Shown here: positions 1 through 9,790 of the stretch, one piece after another | Position numbering within the stretch: the first letter of the stretch is position 1 | Layout: every line of letters starts with the position of its first letter | Assembly (NCBI RefSeq): GCF_003712195.1 | Contig: NZ_RDSD01000012.1 | Location: 1-64,000, forward strand | Reading direction: 5' to 3' | From: Proteiniphilum sp. X52 | Lineage (GTDB): Bacteria > Bacteroidota > Bacteroidia > Bacteroidales > Dysgonomonadaceae | DNA length: 64,000 nucleotides | Notes under the pieces: model-generated | The model's input: only the letters and a program-made list of their open reading frames with translations | Databases searched by the model: none | What the model was told of the DNA's origin: nothing | Position numbers and translations under genes: made by a program

Positions 1-75
<75 letters not shown>

Positions 76-171
76 ATCTTTCATAGCTTAAAACCTTTAT
101 TTCCAGTCAATTTTTCCCTTCTCTATGACAGATATTTTAACAATATTTGTCGGATTCTCTTTATTCCATCT

Positions 172-219
172 AAAAACATTCCCGGGCAGCATGGGTTAGG
201 GCAGTCCGGGAATGTTTTT
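172..219 (+). terminator. Rho-independent terminator-like hairpin
   Basis: A 14-bp perfect stem (172-185 with 206-219) closes a 20-nt loop and is followed by a T tract on the + strand, with an A tract on the other side, so it could act in both directions. It ends 64 nt before the transporter start. It most simply terminates a gene left of the window, but could be a leader hairpin of the transporter transcript if the promoter lies upstream of it. Confidence 0.75.
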
Positions 220-283
220 TTATGAATGATCCGGTTATAGGAGACTTTGCAATATTAAATAATTAACGATATAAAATTTAATA

Positions 284-1486
284 ATGGGACACAAAAACAA
301 GAAACCACAACTCTCCCTGATGATGTTCTTTCAGTTTTTTATTCAGGGATCATGGTATGTGACCATGGGCACTTACTTGGGGCAAACCCTTCATTTCACG
401 GGAGTGCAGATCGGATTGGCGTATAGCACGGCAGCCATCGCCGCCATCATATCCCCTGTCATTGTAGGGATGATTGCCGATCGATTCTTTTCCCCCAACA
501 GGGTTTTGGCGTTTTTAAACATAACGGGCGCGCTATTATTAGTCTGGTTGACACAAATCAATAACTTTTCGTTATTTTTTCCTGTCTTGCTGTTGTATGC
601 AATTTGCTTTATGCCGACCATGTCGCTGTGCAACTCCATCTCTTTTGACAACCTGCTGGAGCCGTCGAAGGAATTCTCCCGTGTACGGCTGTTCGGGTCG
701 TTTGGATGGATCATTGCCGGGATACTGATCAGTTCCATGAATCTGGAACCCTTGTCAACTCCTTTCCTTATCGCTGCCGGCATCTCTTTTCTGGCAGGGT
801 TGTATGCTTTTCTTCTGCCTTACAAGGCGCCGGAAAAGCGTTTAGAAAAGGTGACCGTCGGGCACATACTCGGATTCGACGCTTTTACACTTAGCAAGGA
901 TAAATCGTTCCTGGTATTGCTGGTGTTCTCGGCATTGACCTGTATCCCGCTTGCTTTCTATGACTCTTTTACCAACCTTTTCATAGTCAATGTGGGGATC
1001 AATAACGCGGCCGCGGCCATGAGCATGGGGCAGGTTGCCGAAGTGATCTTCCTGTTTGCTTTTCCCCTGCTGTTTGTCAAGTTGCGTTACAAGGGAAGTA
1101 TAGTGGCTGCTATTGTGGCATGGGTGCTGATGTACGGGTTCTTTGCCCTGGGAGCCCATACGGGACAGACCGGCCTCATCTATGCCGTACTGCCGCTGCA
1201 CGGGTTCTGTTTCACCTTCTTCTTTGTTTCGGGGCAACTGTTCGTCGATGAAAAGGCTCCGTCGTCATTACGGAATTCGGCGCAGGGCCTGATTGCCTTT
1301 GCCACTTATGGAGTAGGCAAGTATCTGGGAACACTGGTTGCCGGGAACGTGGTGCATCAATACACTACCTCCCAGGGCGCATACAACTGGGTTTCTGTGT
1401 GGATCGTGCCTTTTGTCATGGCTGTTGTCATCCTGATCGGATTTGTGGGGCTGTTCAGGGAAAATAATAGGAACAATGTTGTATGA
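284..1486 (+). CDS. NHS-family (nucleoside:H+ symporter-like) MFS permease
   Basis: A 400-residue inner-membrane protein with about 12 hydrophobic segments. The opening, with FFQFFIQGSWYVTMGTYL near residues 15-32, is characteristic of the Nuc_H_symport branch of the major facilitator superfamily (NupG/XapB relatives). In Bacteroidota, members of this branch often sit in sugar loci beside Gfo/Idh/MocA oxidoreductases and SusC/D pairs, as here, so the real substrate may be a sugar derivative rather than a nucleoside (inference). ATG start at 284; no clear Shine-Dalgarno site. It ends 115 bp before the SusC gene on the same strand. Family confidence is high, substrate unknown. Confidence 0.85.
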   Translation: MGHKNKKPQLSLMMFFQFFIQGSWYVTMGTYLGQTLHFTGVQIGLAYSTAAIAAIISPVIVGMIADRFFSPNRVLAFLNITGALLLVWLTQINNFSLFFPVLLLYAICFMPTMSLCNSISFDNLLEPSKEFSRVRLFGSFGWIIAGILISSMNLEPLSTPFLIAAGISFLAGLYAFLLPYKAPEKRLEKVTVGHILGFDAFTLSKDKSFLVLLVFSALTCIPLAFYDSFTNLFIVNVGINNAAAAMSMGQVAEVIFLFAFPLLFVKLRYKGSIVAAIVAWVLMYGFFALGAHTGQTGLIYAVLPLHGFCFTFFFVSGQLFVDEKAPSSLRNSAQGLIAFATYGVGKYLGTLVAGNVVHQYTTSQGAYNWVSVWIVPFVMAVVILIGFVGLFRENNRNNVV

Positions 1487-1601
1487 CATATTCATAATAC
1501 TTTTTGCCTATGCCTGGATAAATCAGACACATTTTCAACAGGAAAAGAATATATTATTGTCATTGAAAAATCACTCTTAAAATTATCTAAATCGTTGAAG
1601 C

Positions 1602-4600
1602 ATGAATGAAACATTAACTGTAAATGAAATGAAAACAAAATTGAAACAACATTTGTCAAAATTTTTGATGTTCCTGTTTTTTATGTTGTGTACGGCTTCC
1701 ATATCGGCGCAAAAGACCGTAAGGGGAACCGTGAGCGATGTGAACGGGGAGCCCTTGATAGGAGTGAATGTGGTAGTGAAAAATGCTGCTACCGCTCTTG
1801 GAACCGTGACCGATGTTGACGGTCAATATTCATTGGAAGTGCCGGGAGAGAATTCCATTCTCGTTTTTTCGTATATCGGGTATAACACCGTGGAAGTGAC
1901 TGTCGGTACCCAGACCATTATAGATCAAACCCTCACGGAAGAGACACAATTGATCGATGAACTGGTTGTCGTCGGTTACGGTGTACAGAAGAAAGTAACC
2001 GTAACAGGTGCTGTGGCGAGTGTCTCCGGTAATGAACTCAAGGTATCTCCCACTACTAACCTTTCTAATGCCGTGGTGGGACGTATGCCGGGAGTGATCG
2101 GTTTCCAGCGTTCGGATGAACCTGGCGGCGGCGGTACAACCCTTCGTATCCGGGGTACGAATACACTTGGATCCAAAGACCCGTTAATTGTCGTCGACGG
2201 AGTACCCGGGCGCGCGGGAGGATTGAATCGCATCAACCCGAATGAAATTGAATCCATGTCTGTATTGAAGGATGCTTCAGCCGCTATCTATGGATCGCGC
2301 GCCGCTAACGGGGTTATCCTGATCACGACTAAAAGAGGCAAAGAAGGAAAGCCCACAATTACCTATACAGGCAATATGGGATTCTCGCAACCCACACGTA
2401 TACCTGAACTGGCCAATGCTTTTGAGTATGCGACGATGGTCAATGAAATTGATAAATATTCGGGGCGTGAACCCCGTTATTCCCAAGAAGACTTGAGATT
2501 ATGGCAGGACGGATCAGACCCCTGGGGACATCCTGATACCGACTGGTATAGGGAAACAATTAAAAATGTTTCTCCCATGTATCGCCATGATGTGAGCATA
2601 ACCGGGGGAAGCGATCGATACAAGTTCTATGTCAGTCTGGCCGCTAACGGAGAGGATGGTATCTATAAGAATTCGGCCAATCGCTACGATCAGTACAGCA
2701 CACGTGTCAATCTGGATATGAAAGTAAACGATTACCTGGATATGTCTTATGGTAGCGTGAATCGACTCCAGGTAACCAATTATCCGGCACGTGGGGCGAC
2801 AGATATCTTCAGTTCCATGGTGCGTAGTAAACCAATCTTGCCCGCGTATTGGCCTACCGGAGAACCGGGCCCGGATATCGAATACGGAGATAACCCGGTA
2901 GTGCGTGCCACTCCGGCCACCGGGAAAGACCTTCACAAAGCATATTATATCCAGAATACACTGAGGGCGACACTTAAAATCCCTGGAGTTGAAGGATTGT
3001 CGCTTATCGGGACTGCGTCATATGACCAACATTTCCATAACCGGCGTCGGTTTGAAACTCCGTTCACCCTTTATACCTGGGATGGCAACCCTGAGCACAA
3101 GTTGACTCCCTCGTTAAAAGGGGTTTCCCAACCGGTGTTAGAGGAGAGAAGGGATGAGCAGACAGACTGGATGACCAATTTGGTGGTCAACTACGACCGT
3201 TCCATGGGTGATCATAACTTTGGCGCCACCCTTGGTATTGAGGCGCAGAGTAACGAATGGCGCAGGGTAAGGGCCACCCGTAAATATTTTATTTCAGACG
3301 CGCTGGATGAAATAAATAATGGTTCGGTGACCGATATGGAAACAGAAGGCTATTCCTGGAAAGAAAGCCGTGTCAATTACTTTGGGCGTGTGAATTATAA
3401 CTATCTCGAAAAATACCTGTTCGAGTTTGTATACCGTTACGACGGATCGTATCGTTTCCCGAAAGACAAACGCTATGGTTTCTTCCCGGGGGTATCTGCC
3501 GCGTGGCGCGCATCCGAAGAAGATTTCTGGAAGGAAAACCTCGGTTTCATCAACTATTTTAAGCTGCGTGGTTCTGTCTCCCAGACCGGTAGCGATTATC
3601 TTTTGGATACCGACGGAAATCTCGACAGGAGTATTCAATACCTGAATACCTACGGTTTCGGTACTGAATACATGTTTGGAACAACATTCCAGAAGACATT
3701 GTATCCGACGCGTACTCCCAACCCCAATATTACCTGGGAAGTAGGGACTACCTATGACCTTGGCCTCGAATTCAAGTTTCTGGATAACAGATTAAGTTTG
3801 GAGACCGACCTTTTCCACCATAAGCGCACCAACATGTTGATTTACAGAAACGCTTCATTACCCCAGATTTCAGGTATTACGCTCCCAAGAGAAAATATCG
3901 GTGAAATGCAGAACAGAGGCATAGAAGGATTGATTTCCTGGGCAGACAGGGCCGGTAAAGTGCAATATGATGTTTCTTTCAATATGACCTATGCGAAAAA
4001 CAAACTCTTATTCTGGGATGAAACCCCCGGTATTCCCGATTATCAAAAAAGGACCGGAAAACCGGTTAATACCGAGTTGTGGTATATTGCCGACGGGGTG
4101 TTCAATACGCAGGAAGAACTGGACAGCTATCCTCATTGGGCCAATGCACGTACTGGCGATATTAAATTTGTGGATATAAATGATGACGGCGTTATTAATG
4201 CGGATGACCGTGTCCGTTCCGACAAAAACTCGGAGCCGCGTTTTGTATTCGGTCTCACTGCCGGTCTCAGTTGGAATAACTTCGATTTGAGGGCGTTATT
4301 CCAGGGCGCGACAGGCGGTATTACCTATATCTGGCGTGAAAGAGCCGGTGAAGCCGGAAACTACTATAAGTTCATGTATAAAAACCGTTGGACCGAAGAA
4401 AACCCTATGGTGGAACATCCGCGTGCTTATAACCGCGAGAATGAATATTGGGCCAAACAGGGAACAGACCAGAAGAACACTTATTATCAGTTCAAAACCG
4501 ATTATCTGCGGTTGAAAAATATGGAAATCGGGTATACGTTCAATTTTCCGGCTGTCCGCAATGTGGGAATCCAGGATTTGCGTGTGTATGTAAATGGTTC

Positions 4601-4712
4601 GAATATATTTACAATAGACAATGTAAAAGTACAGGATCCGGAAGCCAATGATACCGGACGGGAATATCCGCAGCGTCGTATCTGGAATGCCGGTGTATCT
4701 ATCACATTCTAA
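1602..4712 (+). CDS. SusC/RagA-family TonB-dependent outer-membrane transporter
   Basis: A 1036-residue outer-membrane receptor that imports oligosaccharides or other large nutrients with its SusD partner. Seen in order: hydrophobic signal peptide ending in ISAQ near residue 36, a CarboxypepD_reg-like domain (about 37-120), a TonB-box/plug start at LVVVGYGVQKKVTVTGAV (about 121-138), the plug with RIRGTNTLG and ILITTKRG, then a long beta-barrel ending in VSITF. The length is normal for SusC. An ATG at 1629 would give a cleaner, shorter signal peptide and may be the true start. The SusD gene begins 12 bp after the stop. No dedicated anti-sigma or hybrid sensor regulator lies nearby, so regulation is unknown. 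Confidence 0.95.
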   Translation: MNETLTVNEMKTKLKQHLSKFLMFLFFMLCTASISAQKTVRGTVSDVNGEPLIGVNVVVKNAATALGTVTDVDGQYSLEVPGENSILVFSYIGYNTVEVTVGTQTIIDQTLTEETQLIDELVVVGYGVQKKVTVTGAVASVSGNELKVSPTTNLSNAVVGRMPGVIGFQRSDEPGGGGTTLRIRGTNTLGSKDPLIVVDGVPGRAGGLNRINPNEIESMSVLKDASAAIYGSRAANGVILITTKRGKEGKPTITYTGNMGFSQPTRIPELANAFEYATMVNEIDKYSGREPRYSQEDLRLWQDGSDPWGHPDTDWYRETIKNVSPMYRHDVSITGGSDRYKFYVSLAANGEDGIYKNSANRYDQYSTRVNLDMKVNDYLDMSYGSVNRLQVTNYPARGATDIFSSMVRSKPILPAYWPTGEPGPDIEYGDNPVVRATPATGKDLHKAYYIQNTLRATLKIPGVEGLSLIGTASYDQHFHNRRRFETPFTLYTWDGNPEHKLTPSLKGVSQPVLEERRDEQTDWMTNLVVNYDRSMGDHNFGATLGIEAQSNEWRRVRATRKYFISDALDEINNGSVTDMETEGYSWKESRVNYFGRVNYNYLEKYLFEFVYRYDGSYRFPKDKRYGFFPGVSAAWRASEEDFWKENLGFINYFKLRGSVSQTGSDYLLDTDGNLDRSIQYLNTYGFGTEYMFGTTFQKTLYPTRTPNPNITWEVGTTYDLGLEFKFLDNRLSLETDLFHHKRTNMLIYRNASLPQISGITLPRENIGEMQNRGIEGLISWADRAGKVQYDVSFNMTYAKNKLLFWDETPGIPDYQKRTGKPVNTELWYIADGVFNTQEELDSYPHWANARTGDIKFVDINDDGVINADDRVRSDKNSEPRFVFGLTAGLSWNNFDLRALFQGATGGITYIWRERAGEAGNYYKFMYKNRWTEENPMVEHPRAYNRENEYWAKQGTDQKNTYYQFKTDYLRLKNMEIGYTFNFPAVRNVGIQDLRVYVNGSNIFTIDNVKVQDPEANDTGREYPQRRIWNAGVSITF

Positions 4713-4724
4713 AATTAAGAAATT

Positions 4725-6614
4725 ATGAGAAATATAAAACAAATAATGGCCGCCGTCGTTTTGGGATTTATAATCGTCCTCAATTCTTGTTCGGACTTTA
4801 TGGATATCGTTCCTTCCACTTCTTACACGGAAGAGATGGTCTTTACCGATGCTGCTTTGACCCAGGCTTTTGTGAATGATTTATACAATAACATACACCC
4901 GGGTGCTCAAGAGCATTCCTTGGACGGATTGACCGACGATGCCTACTTTACCCATAACTACGGGCAAAAAGATATTGTTGAAGCTGTTTCTATTTCACAA
5001 AGCAACCTTCAATGGTATGATAATGACAACAATCCGTTTAAATGGCAAAATAGGTATAGGGGTATCCGCTATGCCAATATTATCATCAATAACATTGACA
5101 ATGTGCCGGAAAAGGTCGGATTTGACCTGGAACGTATGAAGGGCGAAGCCTATTATATGCGGGCGCACATGTATCATGAACTTGTACGCGGCTTCGGGGG
5201 AGTGCCTATCGTCACGGAAGACTTTTCACTGACTGAAGTGGAAGAGATGAAAAAACCTCGTAATACTATGCGGCAATGTCTGGAGTTTATAGTAAGCGAC
5301 TTGGAAAAGGCAGAAGAATATCTTCCGGAAACCGTCGGTTCTGCAGAATGGGGACGCGTCACTAAATATGTGGCCACCGGATTAAAAGCCCGTATTTTGC
5401 TCCATGTGGCCAGTCCGTTGTATGCCGACCGCACGGTAAATACCTTGGCTGTGAATCAATTCGATGGTGATCGTATCGCTACTTATCGTGCAGCCAAAGA
5501 GGCTGCCATTACAGTAATCGAGGATGGTCCATTCGAACTGATCGATTGCAGGGGAGGGCTCAATACCGAAAGAGCTGAGAAATTCAAGGCTATTATGACC
5601 GACGTGCAAAACAGCGAGCAAATGTTTGTCCGTAACTATCACACCTCTATCGGTGCGGCGAATAATATGGGATTATGGCATGGCCCCAATGGTTATCATA
5701 ACTGGGCAGGAACTACGCCGACCCAGGACCTGGTAATGGCGTTTGAATTCGAGGATGGTACTATGCCGGAAGGGATGACCAAACCTGGAGAATTCCAGAA
5801 AGGAAATCCCTATAATGGCCGCGAGCCTCGTTTTTATGCCACTGTGGCTACCGACGGAAATACATGGGGACGTCCGCGTCCGGCAGATGCTGCCACCTTG
5901 GATCCCACCCCTCTGGGACGCCTGCAGGCCGGCAAATATGAAGTGACAAACGGTGATGTGGAAATTGAATACCGGGATGGAGTGGTCCGCCGTTCGATGT
6001 GGGGAGTTGATACCCGTCAGGGGCCTATTGAGGACTGGAACGGATCATGGACAGGTTATTATGAAAAGAAGCTTATCGACACTTCCGTTGATGCTCAGTA
6101 TTTCAGACAAACCGTGCCCCATGTTTACATGCGTTTGGCTGAAATGTACCTGATAGCCGCAGAAGCATGTGTGGAATTGAATGAACTGGAAGAAGCCGCG
6201 GAATGGATGGACTTCCTGCGTGCCCGTATTGAGTTGAAAGATACCAGAGCAACTTTGGCAGCCCGTGGTAAACAATTTAACCAGGCCGATATGCGTGAAT
6301 TTGTGCGCCAGCAACGGCGTGTTGAATTTGCCTATGAGCAACATCGTTATTTTGATGTGCGCCGTTGGATGACCGCCCCGGAAGCTGGCAACAAACCTTT
6401 GACAGGGATTGTTGTGGAGGGCATTCTGAAACCAGGCAGGACATCTATGAAGCCTTATATTCACAACGAAGAGATATATGATTATTATTATTATGTAAAT
6501 GATCTTTCCAGTCGTGAGAATCGGAAATGGCTCGACAAGATGTATTTCGCTCCTATCCATCAGGATGAAATTCGGCGTAATCCCAATTTGGTTCAAAATC
6601 CGGGAATGGACTAA
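4725..6614 (+). CDS. SusD/RagB-family nutrient-binding outer-membrane lipoprotein
   Basis: A 629-residue surface lipoprotein that lids the adjacent SusC barrel and captures the substrate. A signal peptide ends in the lipobox VLNSC with the lipidated Cys at 22. The SusD N-terminal region follows, and the C-terminal SusD domain carries the family hallmark YFDVRRW around residue 547. It is longer than most SusD proteins, at the upper end of the range. Translation is probably coupled to susC across a 12-bp gap. A GC-rich hairpin follows the stop. The ligand cannot be read from sequence; the downstream sugar oxidoreductases suggest a carbohydrate or glycoside. Confidence 0.95.
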   Translation: MRNIKQIMAAVVLGFIIVLNSCSDFMDIVPSTSYTEEMVFTDAALTQAFVNDLYNNIHPGAQEHSLDGLTDDAYFTHNYGQKDIVEAVSISQSNLQWYDNDNNPFKWQNRYRGIRYANIIINNIDNVPEKVGFDLERMKGEAYYMRAHMYHELVRGFGGVPIVTEDFSLTEVEEMKKPRNTMRQCLEFIVSDLEKAEEYLPETVGSAEWGRVTKYVATGLKARILLHVASPLYADRTVNTLAVNQFDGDRIATYRAAKEAAITVIEDGPFELIDCRGGLNTERAEKFKAIMTDVQNSEQMFVRNYHTSIGAANNMGLWHGPNGYHNWAGTTPTQDLVMAFEFEDGTMPEGMTKPGEFQKGNPYNGREPRFYATVATDGNTWGRPRPADAATLDPTPLGRLQAGKYEVTNGDVEIEYRDGVVRRSMWGVDTRQGPIEDWNGSWTGYYEKKLIDTSVDAQYFRQTVPHVYMRLAEMYLIAAEACVELNELEEAAEWMDFLRARIELKDTRATLAARGKQFNQADMREFVRQQRRVEFAYEQHRYFDVRRWMTAPEAGNKPLTGIVVEGILKPGRTSMKPYIHNEEIYDYYYYVNDLSSRENRKWLDKMYFAPIHQDEIRRNPNLVQNPGMD

Positions 6615-6627
6615 TCATTTTATCTGA

Positions 6628-6680
6628 CCTGCCCTGTGATGGGTTGATGTCAACTCCTATCAGGGCGGCTCAGGCTTGTT
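6628..6680 (+). terminator. Candidate terminator after susD
   Basis: GCCCTG at 6631-6636 pairs with CAGGGC at 6661-6666, with further imperfect pairing inside and a short T run at about 6677-6683. The U tract is separated from the stem, so termination strength is uncertain. The rest of the 303-bp gap to the next gene holds the promoter listed at 6873 and no convincing gene. Confidence 0.45.
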
Positions 6681-6872
6681 TTTATCCGATTGCTGGTTTT
6701 TATTTAATGCAACTTTCGCATGTGAGTTTGAAAAGTATGCAACTAACGCGGAGACCTTTAGATGTTTTGTGGGGAACCCATGGCTCGAAATGTGATACAA
6801 CTGATCCAGGCTGACTGCCCGGAAATATAATAGGATTCAAAACAATTCTTAGCGCTGTTACTGATAATTTCG

Positions 6873-6880
6873 TATCTTTG
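6873..6880 (+). promoter_or_regulatory. Bacteroidota -7 element (TATCTTTG)
   Basis: The octamer matches the TAnnTTTG -7 consensus of the Bacteroidota housekeeping sigma factor and lies 37 bp before the oxidoreductase ATG at 6918. No good TTTG -33 element is seen at the standard 19-nt spacing, so it may be activator-dependent. It suggests that the oxidoreductase and cytochrome genes form a transcript separate from susCD. Confidence 0.55.
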
Positions 6881-6917
6881 TTTTCGGACACTCTAATAAA
6901 TAATAATATCGGATATT

Positions 6918-8084
6918 ATGAAGCATAAAAAACTTAAGATGGGCATGGTCGGCGGCGGGAGCGATGCCTTTATCGGAGCCATACACCGTCGCGCGGCCTT
7001 CATGGATAACCTGATCGAACTGGTCTGTGGTTGTTTCAGCGCCAATCCGGAAATATCCAGAAGCTCCGGAAGGGAATATTTCATTCCGGATCACCGGATC
7101 TATGACAACTACCATGAAATGTTTGAACGTGAAATGAGACTGCCAGAGGATGAACGGTTGGATTTTGTCACTATCGTAACTCCCAATAAATGGCATTTTG
7201 AACCTGCCATGATGGCCCTGGAGAGAGGTGTTCACGTTGTGCTCGACAAACCGATCACCTTTTCTCTCGAAGAGGCGGTAAAACTCAGGGAAAAGGTAGA
7301 GGAAACCGGCCTGGTGCTGGCACTCACACACGTCTACTCGGGATATCCTGCTGTCAAAGAGGCGAAAGCACGGATTGCCAACGGAGAGTTAGGCAAACTC
7401 AGGAAAGTGTATGTGGAATATACCCAGGGGTGGCTCTCACAACGCATAGAATTGCAGGGCGGTAATAACGCCGGATGGAGAACAAATCCCAATACTACCG
7501 GTAAAGCGGGATGTATGGGCGATATTGGCACGCATGCCTGGCATTTGGCCGAATATGTGACGGGGCTGAAAGTAGAGGAGGTATGCGCTGATCTGCAGAC
7601 TTATGTGGAGGGACGGCCCGTGGATGACGACGGCTCCGCATTACTGCGTTTCGAAAACGGTGTTACCGGCGTGCTGATGGCTACCCAGATAGCTACCGGA
7701 GAAGCCAATAACATCCGCATCCGCGTATATGGCGATAAGGGGGGACTGGAATGGAGGCAGATGGACCCGAACCGGTTGATCCTGAGATGGGACGATAAAC
7801 CCACACAGGAGCTGTATATGGGAAATAACGAGTTCCTGAGCGACCTGGCCAAATGGAATACCAGAACACCTGCGGGACATCCGGAAGGTTTTATAGAAGC
7901 ATTTGCCAATATTTACCGGAATTTTGCTTTGACTGTGATGGCCAAAAGAAATGGAGAAGTACCCCTAGGTCTTATTACTGATTTTCCTGACGTGTATGAC
8001 GGTGTCAGGGGAATGCAGTTTGTGGAAACTATGGTGGAAGCTGGTAAGGATAACGACACAAAATGGTTCAAATGGATAGAATAA
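6918..8084 (+). CDS. Gfo/Idh/MocA-family oxidoreductase (cytoplasmic)
   Basis: A 388-residue NAD(P)-dependent dehydrogenase-like protein. The N-terminal Rossmann turn reads MVGGGSDAFIGAIHR, as in a subfamily acting on sugars or inositol derivatives. The usual EKP motif is DKP here (VVLDKPIT near residue 112). The C-terminal domain carries GCMGDIGTHAWHLAEYV with the conserved catalytic-type Asp and His. No signal peptide, so cytoplasmic, unlike the second family member at 10111. It is the first gene after a TATCTTTG promoter element and 134 bp before the cytochrome fusion. The exact substrate is unknown. Confidence 0.9.
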   Translation: MKHKKLKMGMVGGGSDAFIGAIHRRAAFMDNLIELVCGCFSANPEISRSSGREYFIPDHRIYDNYHEMFEREMRLPEDERLDFVTIVTPNKWHFEPAMMALERGVHVVLDKPITFSLEEAVKLREKVEETGLVLALTHVYSGYPAVKEAKARIANGELGKLRKVYVEYTQGWLSQRIELQGGNNAGWRTNPNTTGKAGCMGDIGTHAWHLAEYVTGLKVEEVCADLQTYVEGRPVDDDGSALLRFENGVTGVLMATQIATGEANNIRIRVYGDKGGLEWRQMDPNRLILRWDDKPTQELYMGNNEFLSDLAKWNTRTPAGHPEGFIEAFANIYRNFALTVMAKRNGEVPLGLITDFPDVYDGVRGMQFVETMVEAGKDNDTKWFKWIE

Positions 8085-8218
8085 AACCTATTTTTGCTAA
8101 TAAAGTGTATTTTATAGGTGCGTTTTTTTTAATAGAATAAAATTTCGTACTTTTATGGGCAAATAACGGTGGCATATAGATAGAAACTATAATTTGAAAC
8201 TTCTTATCAAAAATTACA

Positions 8219-9784
8219 ATGTCGAAGCGTGCCAGAAGGGAACGGAGAACAGGTAAAAAACTGCACCAACGAAAAGGTTTTTTCCTTCTCATCGGAATAT
8301 TCATCGGAATTGTCTTTGTTGCAGCCTTGTATCAGACTTCAGTTTATTTTTCCACGAATGAGTCGTGTATGATGTGCCATGTGCATCCTCATGCGGAAGA
8401 GAGTTGGATGTTGTCGGTGCATGTGAATAACTCGAGCGGGGTGATGGTAAACTGTGTGGATTGCCACCTCCCTCCCAAAGACGACACATGGGCTCATTAT
8501 ACGGCAAAAATATCGTTGGGGGCCCGCGACCTGTGGGGATACCTTACCAAAGATCCGGCAGAGATCGATTGGGACAGGAAATCGGAATTGGAACATGCCG
8601 TGAAATATATACCCAACGAATCCTGTGTAAAATGTCATCAGAACCTCTTCCCCCAGGGAATAAGCGATGATGGTATCACAGCACATCTCTATCACGAGGA
8701 AAATGCCGAAAAGCTCGATTTGCAGTGTATCAGTTGTCACCTTGATGTAGGGCATTATAATCCGAATTACTCCCATGGCCAGATGGTCGGCATTCCCGGG
8801 CAGACCTCCACCGCAGCGGTGGATACGAGCTTGTTCTATAAAGAACCTGCCCAGGTCGCCAGCTTTACCAACTATAGGGAACAAATCCCCGGCACGGCCG
8901 TCTCGTTCGGGATGATCGCGATCGAGGGAGGAACTTTCAGGATGGGAAGTCCCGAGAAGGAACCTTTCCGTAATCCGGACGAATCGCCGCAGCATGAGGT
9001 ATCCCTCAGCCCGTTCTTTATGGCAGAGGTGGAAACCACCTGGGATATGTACTGGGCATTCTATGCGGAGACCATGAGCGAAGGACGTACTCCTCCTGAA
9101 ACAGTCTATGCGAACAACCTGAATGCCATGGATGTGGATGCCATATCAGGCCCTACACCGCCATTCGGTTATCCTGACCAGGGTTGGGGACAGGGGGATC
9201 GTCCCGCCATAACGATGACCCATTACGCTGCCGAAACATTCTGTCAGTGGTTATCGGAGAAGACCGGTAAGAAATACCGTCTCCCTACCGAAGCGGAGTG
9301 GGAATATGCTGCCCGTGGAGGTACGGAAACACCTTATTTCTTCCCCGGAAGTCCGAAAGATTTTTCAAATCAGGGATTTATGCGGAATGTTTTCAAGCCG
9401 AAGACCGACGGCATCACCTCGCACGTGATCTATGACAAAAATAGTAACGGACGTACGCAGCCTCCTTCCGAAGTGATGGCCAATCCTTTTGGATTAAAAA
9501 ATATGCTGGGGAATGTGATGGAGTATACGGCTGACAAATATGATCCGCAAGCATATGCCAAACGCTCAGGAGTCACACATGATCCCCGCGTGACCGAAGG
9601 CGACGAATGGGTGGTGCGTGGAGGACTCTATTCGTCTGATGCGTCTGATGTGCGCAGCGCGAGCCGCAGCCATACGCAACATGAGGCATGGCTGAGGACA
9701 GACCCGCAACAACCAAAGAGTATCTGGTGGTATTCCGATATAAAAGGAATCGGATTCCGTGTAGTATGTGAACCGGAATTATAG
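8219..9784 (+). CDS. Tetraheme NapC/NrfH-like cytochrome c fused to a formylglycine-enzyme-like (SUMF1) domain
   Basis: A 521-residue fusion. A basic N-terminus and one membrane anchor (about 21-41) lead into four CxxCH heme c sites at residues 50, 79, 136 and 170, arranged as in NapC/NirT/NrfH quinol dehydrogenases. From about 230 onward the protein is a FGE-sulfatase/SUMF1 fold (IEGGTFRMGSP; YRLPTEAEWEYAARGG; GLKNMLGNVMEYTAD; C-terminal GIGFRVV). The paired active-site cysteines of true formylglycine enzymes are not evident near the C-terminus, where only one Cys follows GFR, so the domain may be structural or bind a partner. Location: inner membrane facing the periplasm. A cytochrome c maturation gene lies four genes on, which fits its heme needs. 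Confidence 0.85.
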   Translation: MSKRARRERRTGKKLHQRKGFFLLIGIFIGIVFVAALYQTSVYFSTNESCMMCHVHPHAEESWMLSVHVNNSSGVMVNCVDCHLPPKDDTWAHYTAKISLGARDLWGYLTKDPAEIDWDRKSELEHAVKYIPNESCVKCHQNLFPQGISDDGITAHLYHEENAEKLDLQCISCHLDVGHYNPNYSHGQMVGIPGQTSTAAVDTSLFYKEPAQVASFTNYREQIPGTAVSFGMIAIEGGTFRMGSPEKEPFRNPDESPQHEVSLSPFFMAEVETTWDMYWAFYAETMSEGRTPPETVYANNLNAMDVDAISGPTPPFGYPDQGWGQGDRPAITMTHYAAETFCQWLSEKTGKKYRLPTEAEWEYAARGGTETPYFFPGSPKDFSNQGFMRNVFKPKTDGITSHVIYDKNSNGRTQPPSEVMANPFGLKNMLGNVMEYTADKYDPQAYAKRSGVTHDPRVTEGDEWVVRGGLYSSDASDVRSASRSHTQHEAWLRTDPQQPKSIWWYSDIKGIGFRVVCEPEL

Positions 9785-9790
9785 TGGGAA

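Noticed and set aside
6700-6891. 63-residue reverse-strand ORF in the susD-oxidoreductase gap
   Set aside because: No family pattern, no start context, and it overlaps the promoter element of the next gene.
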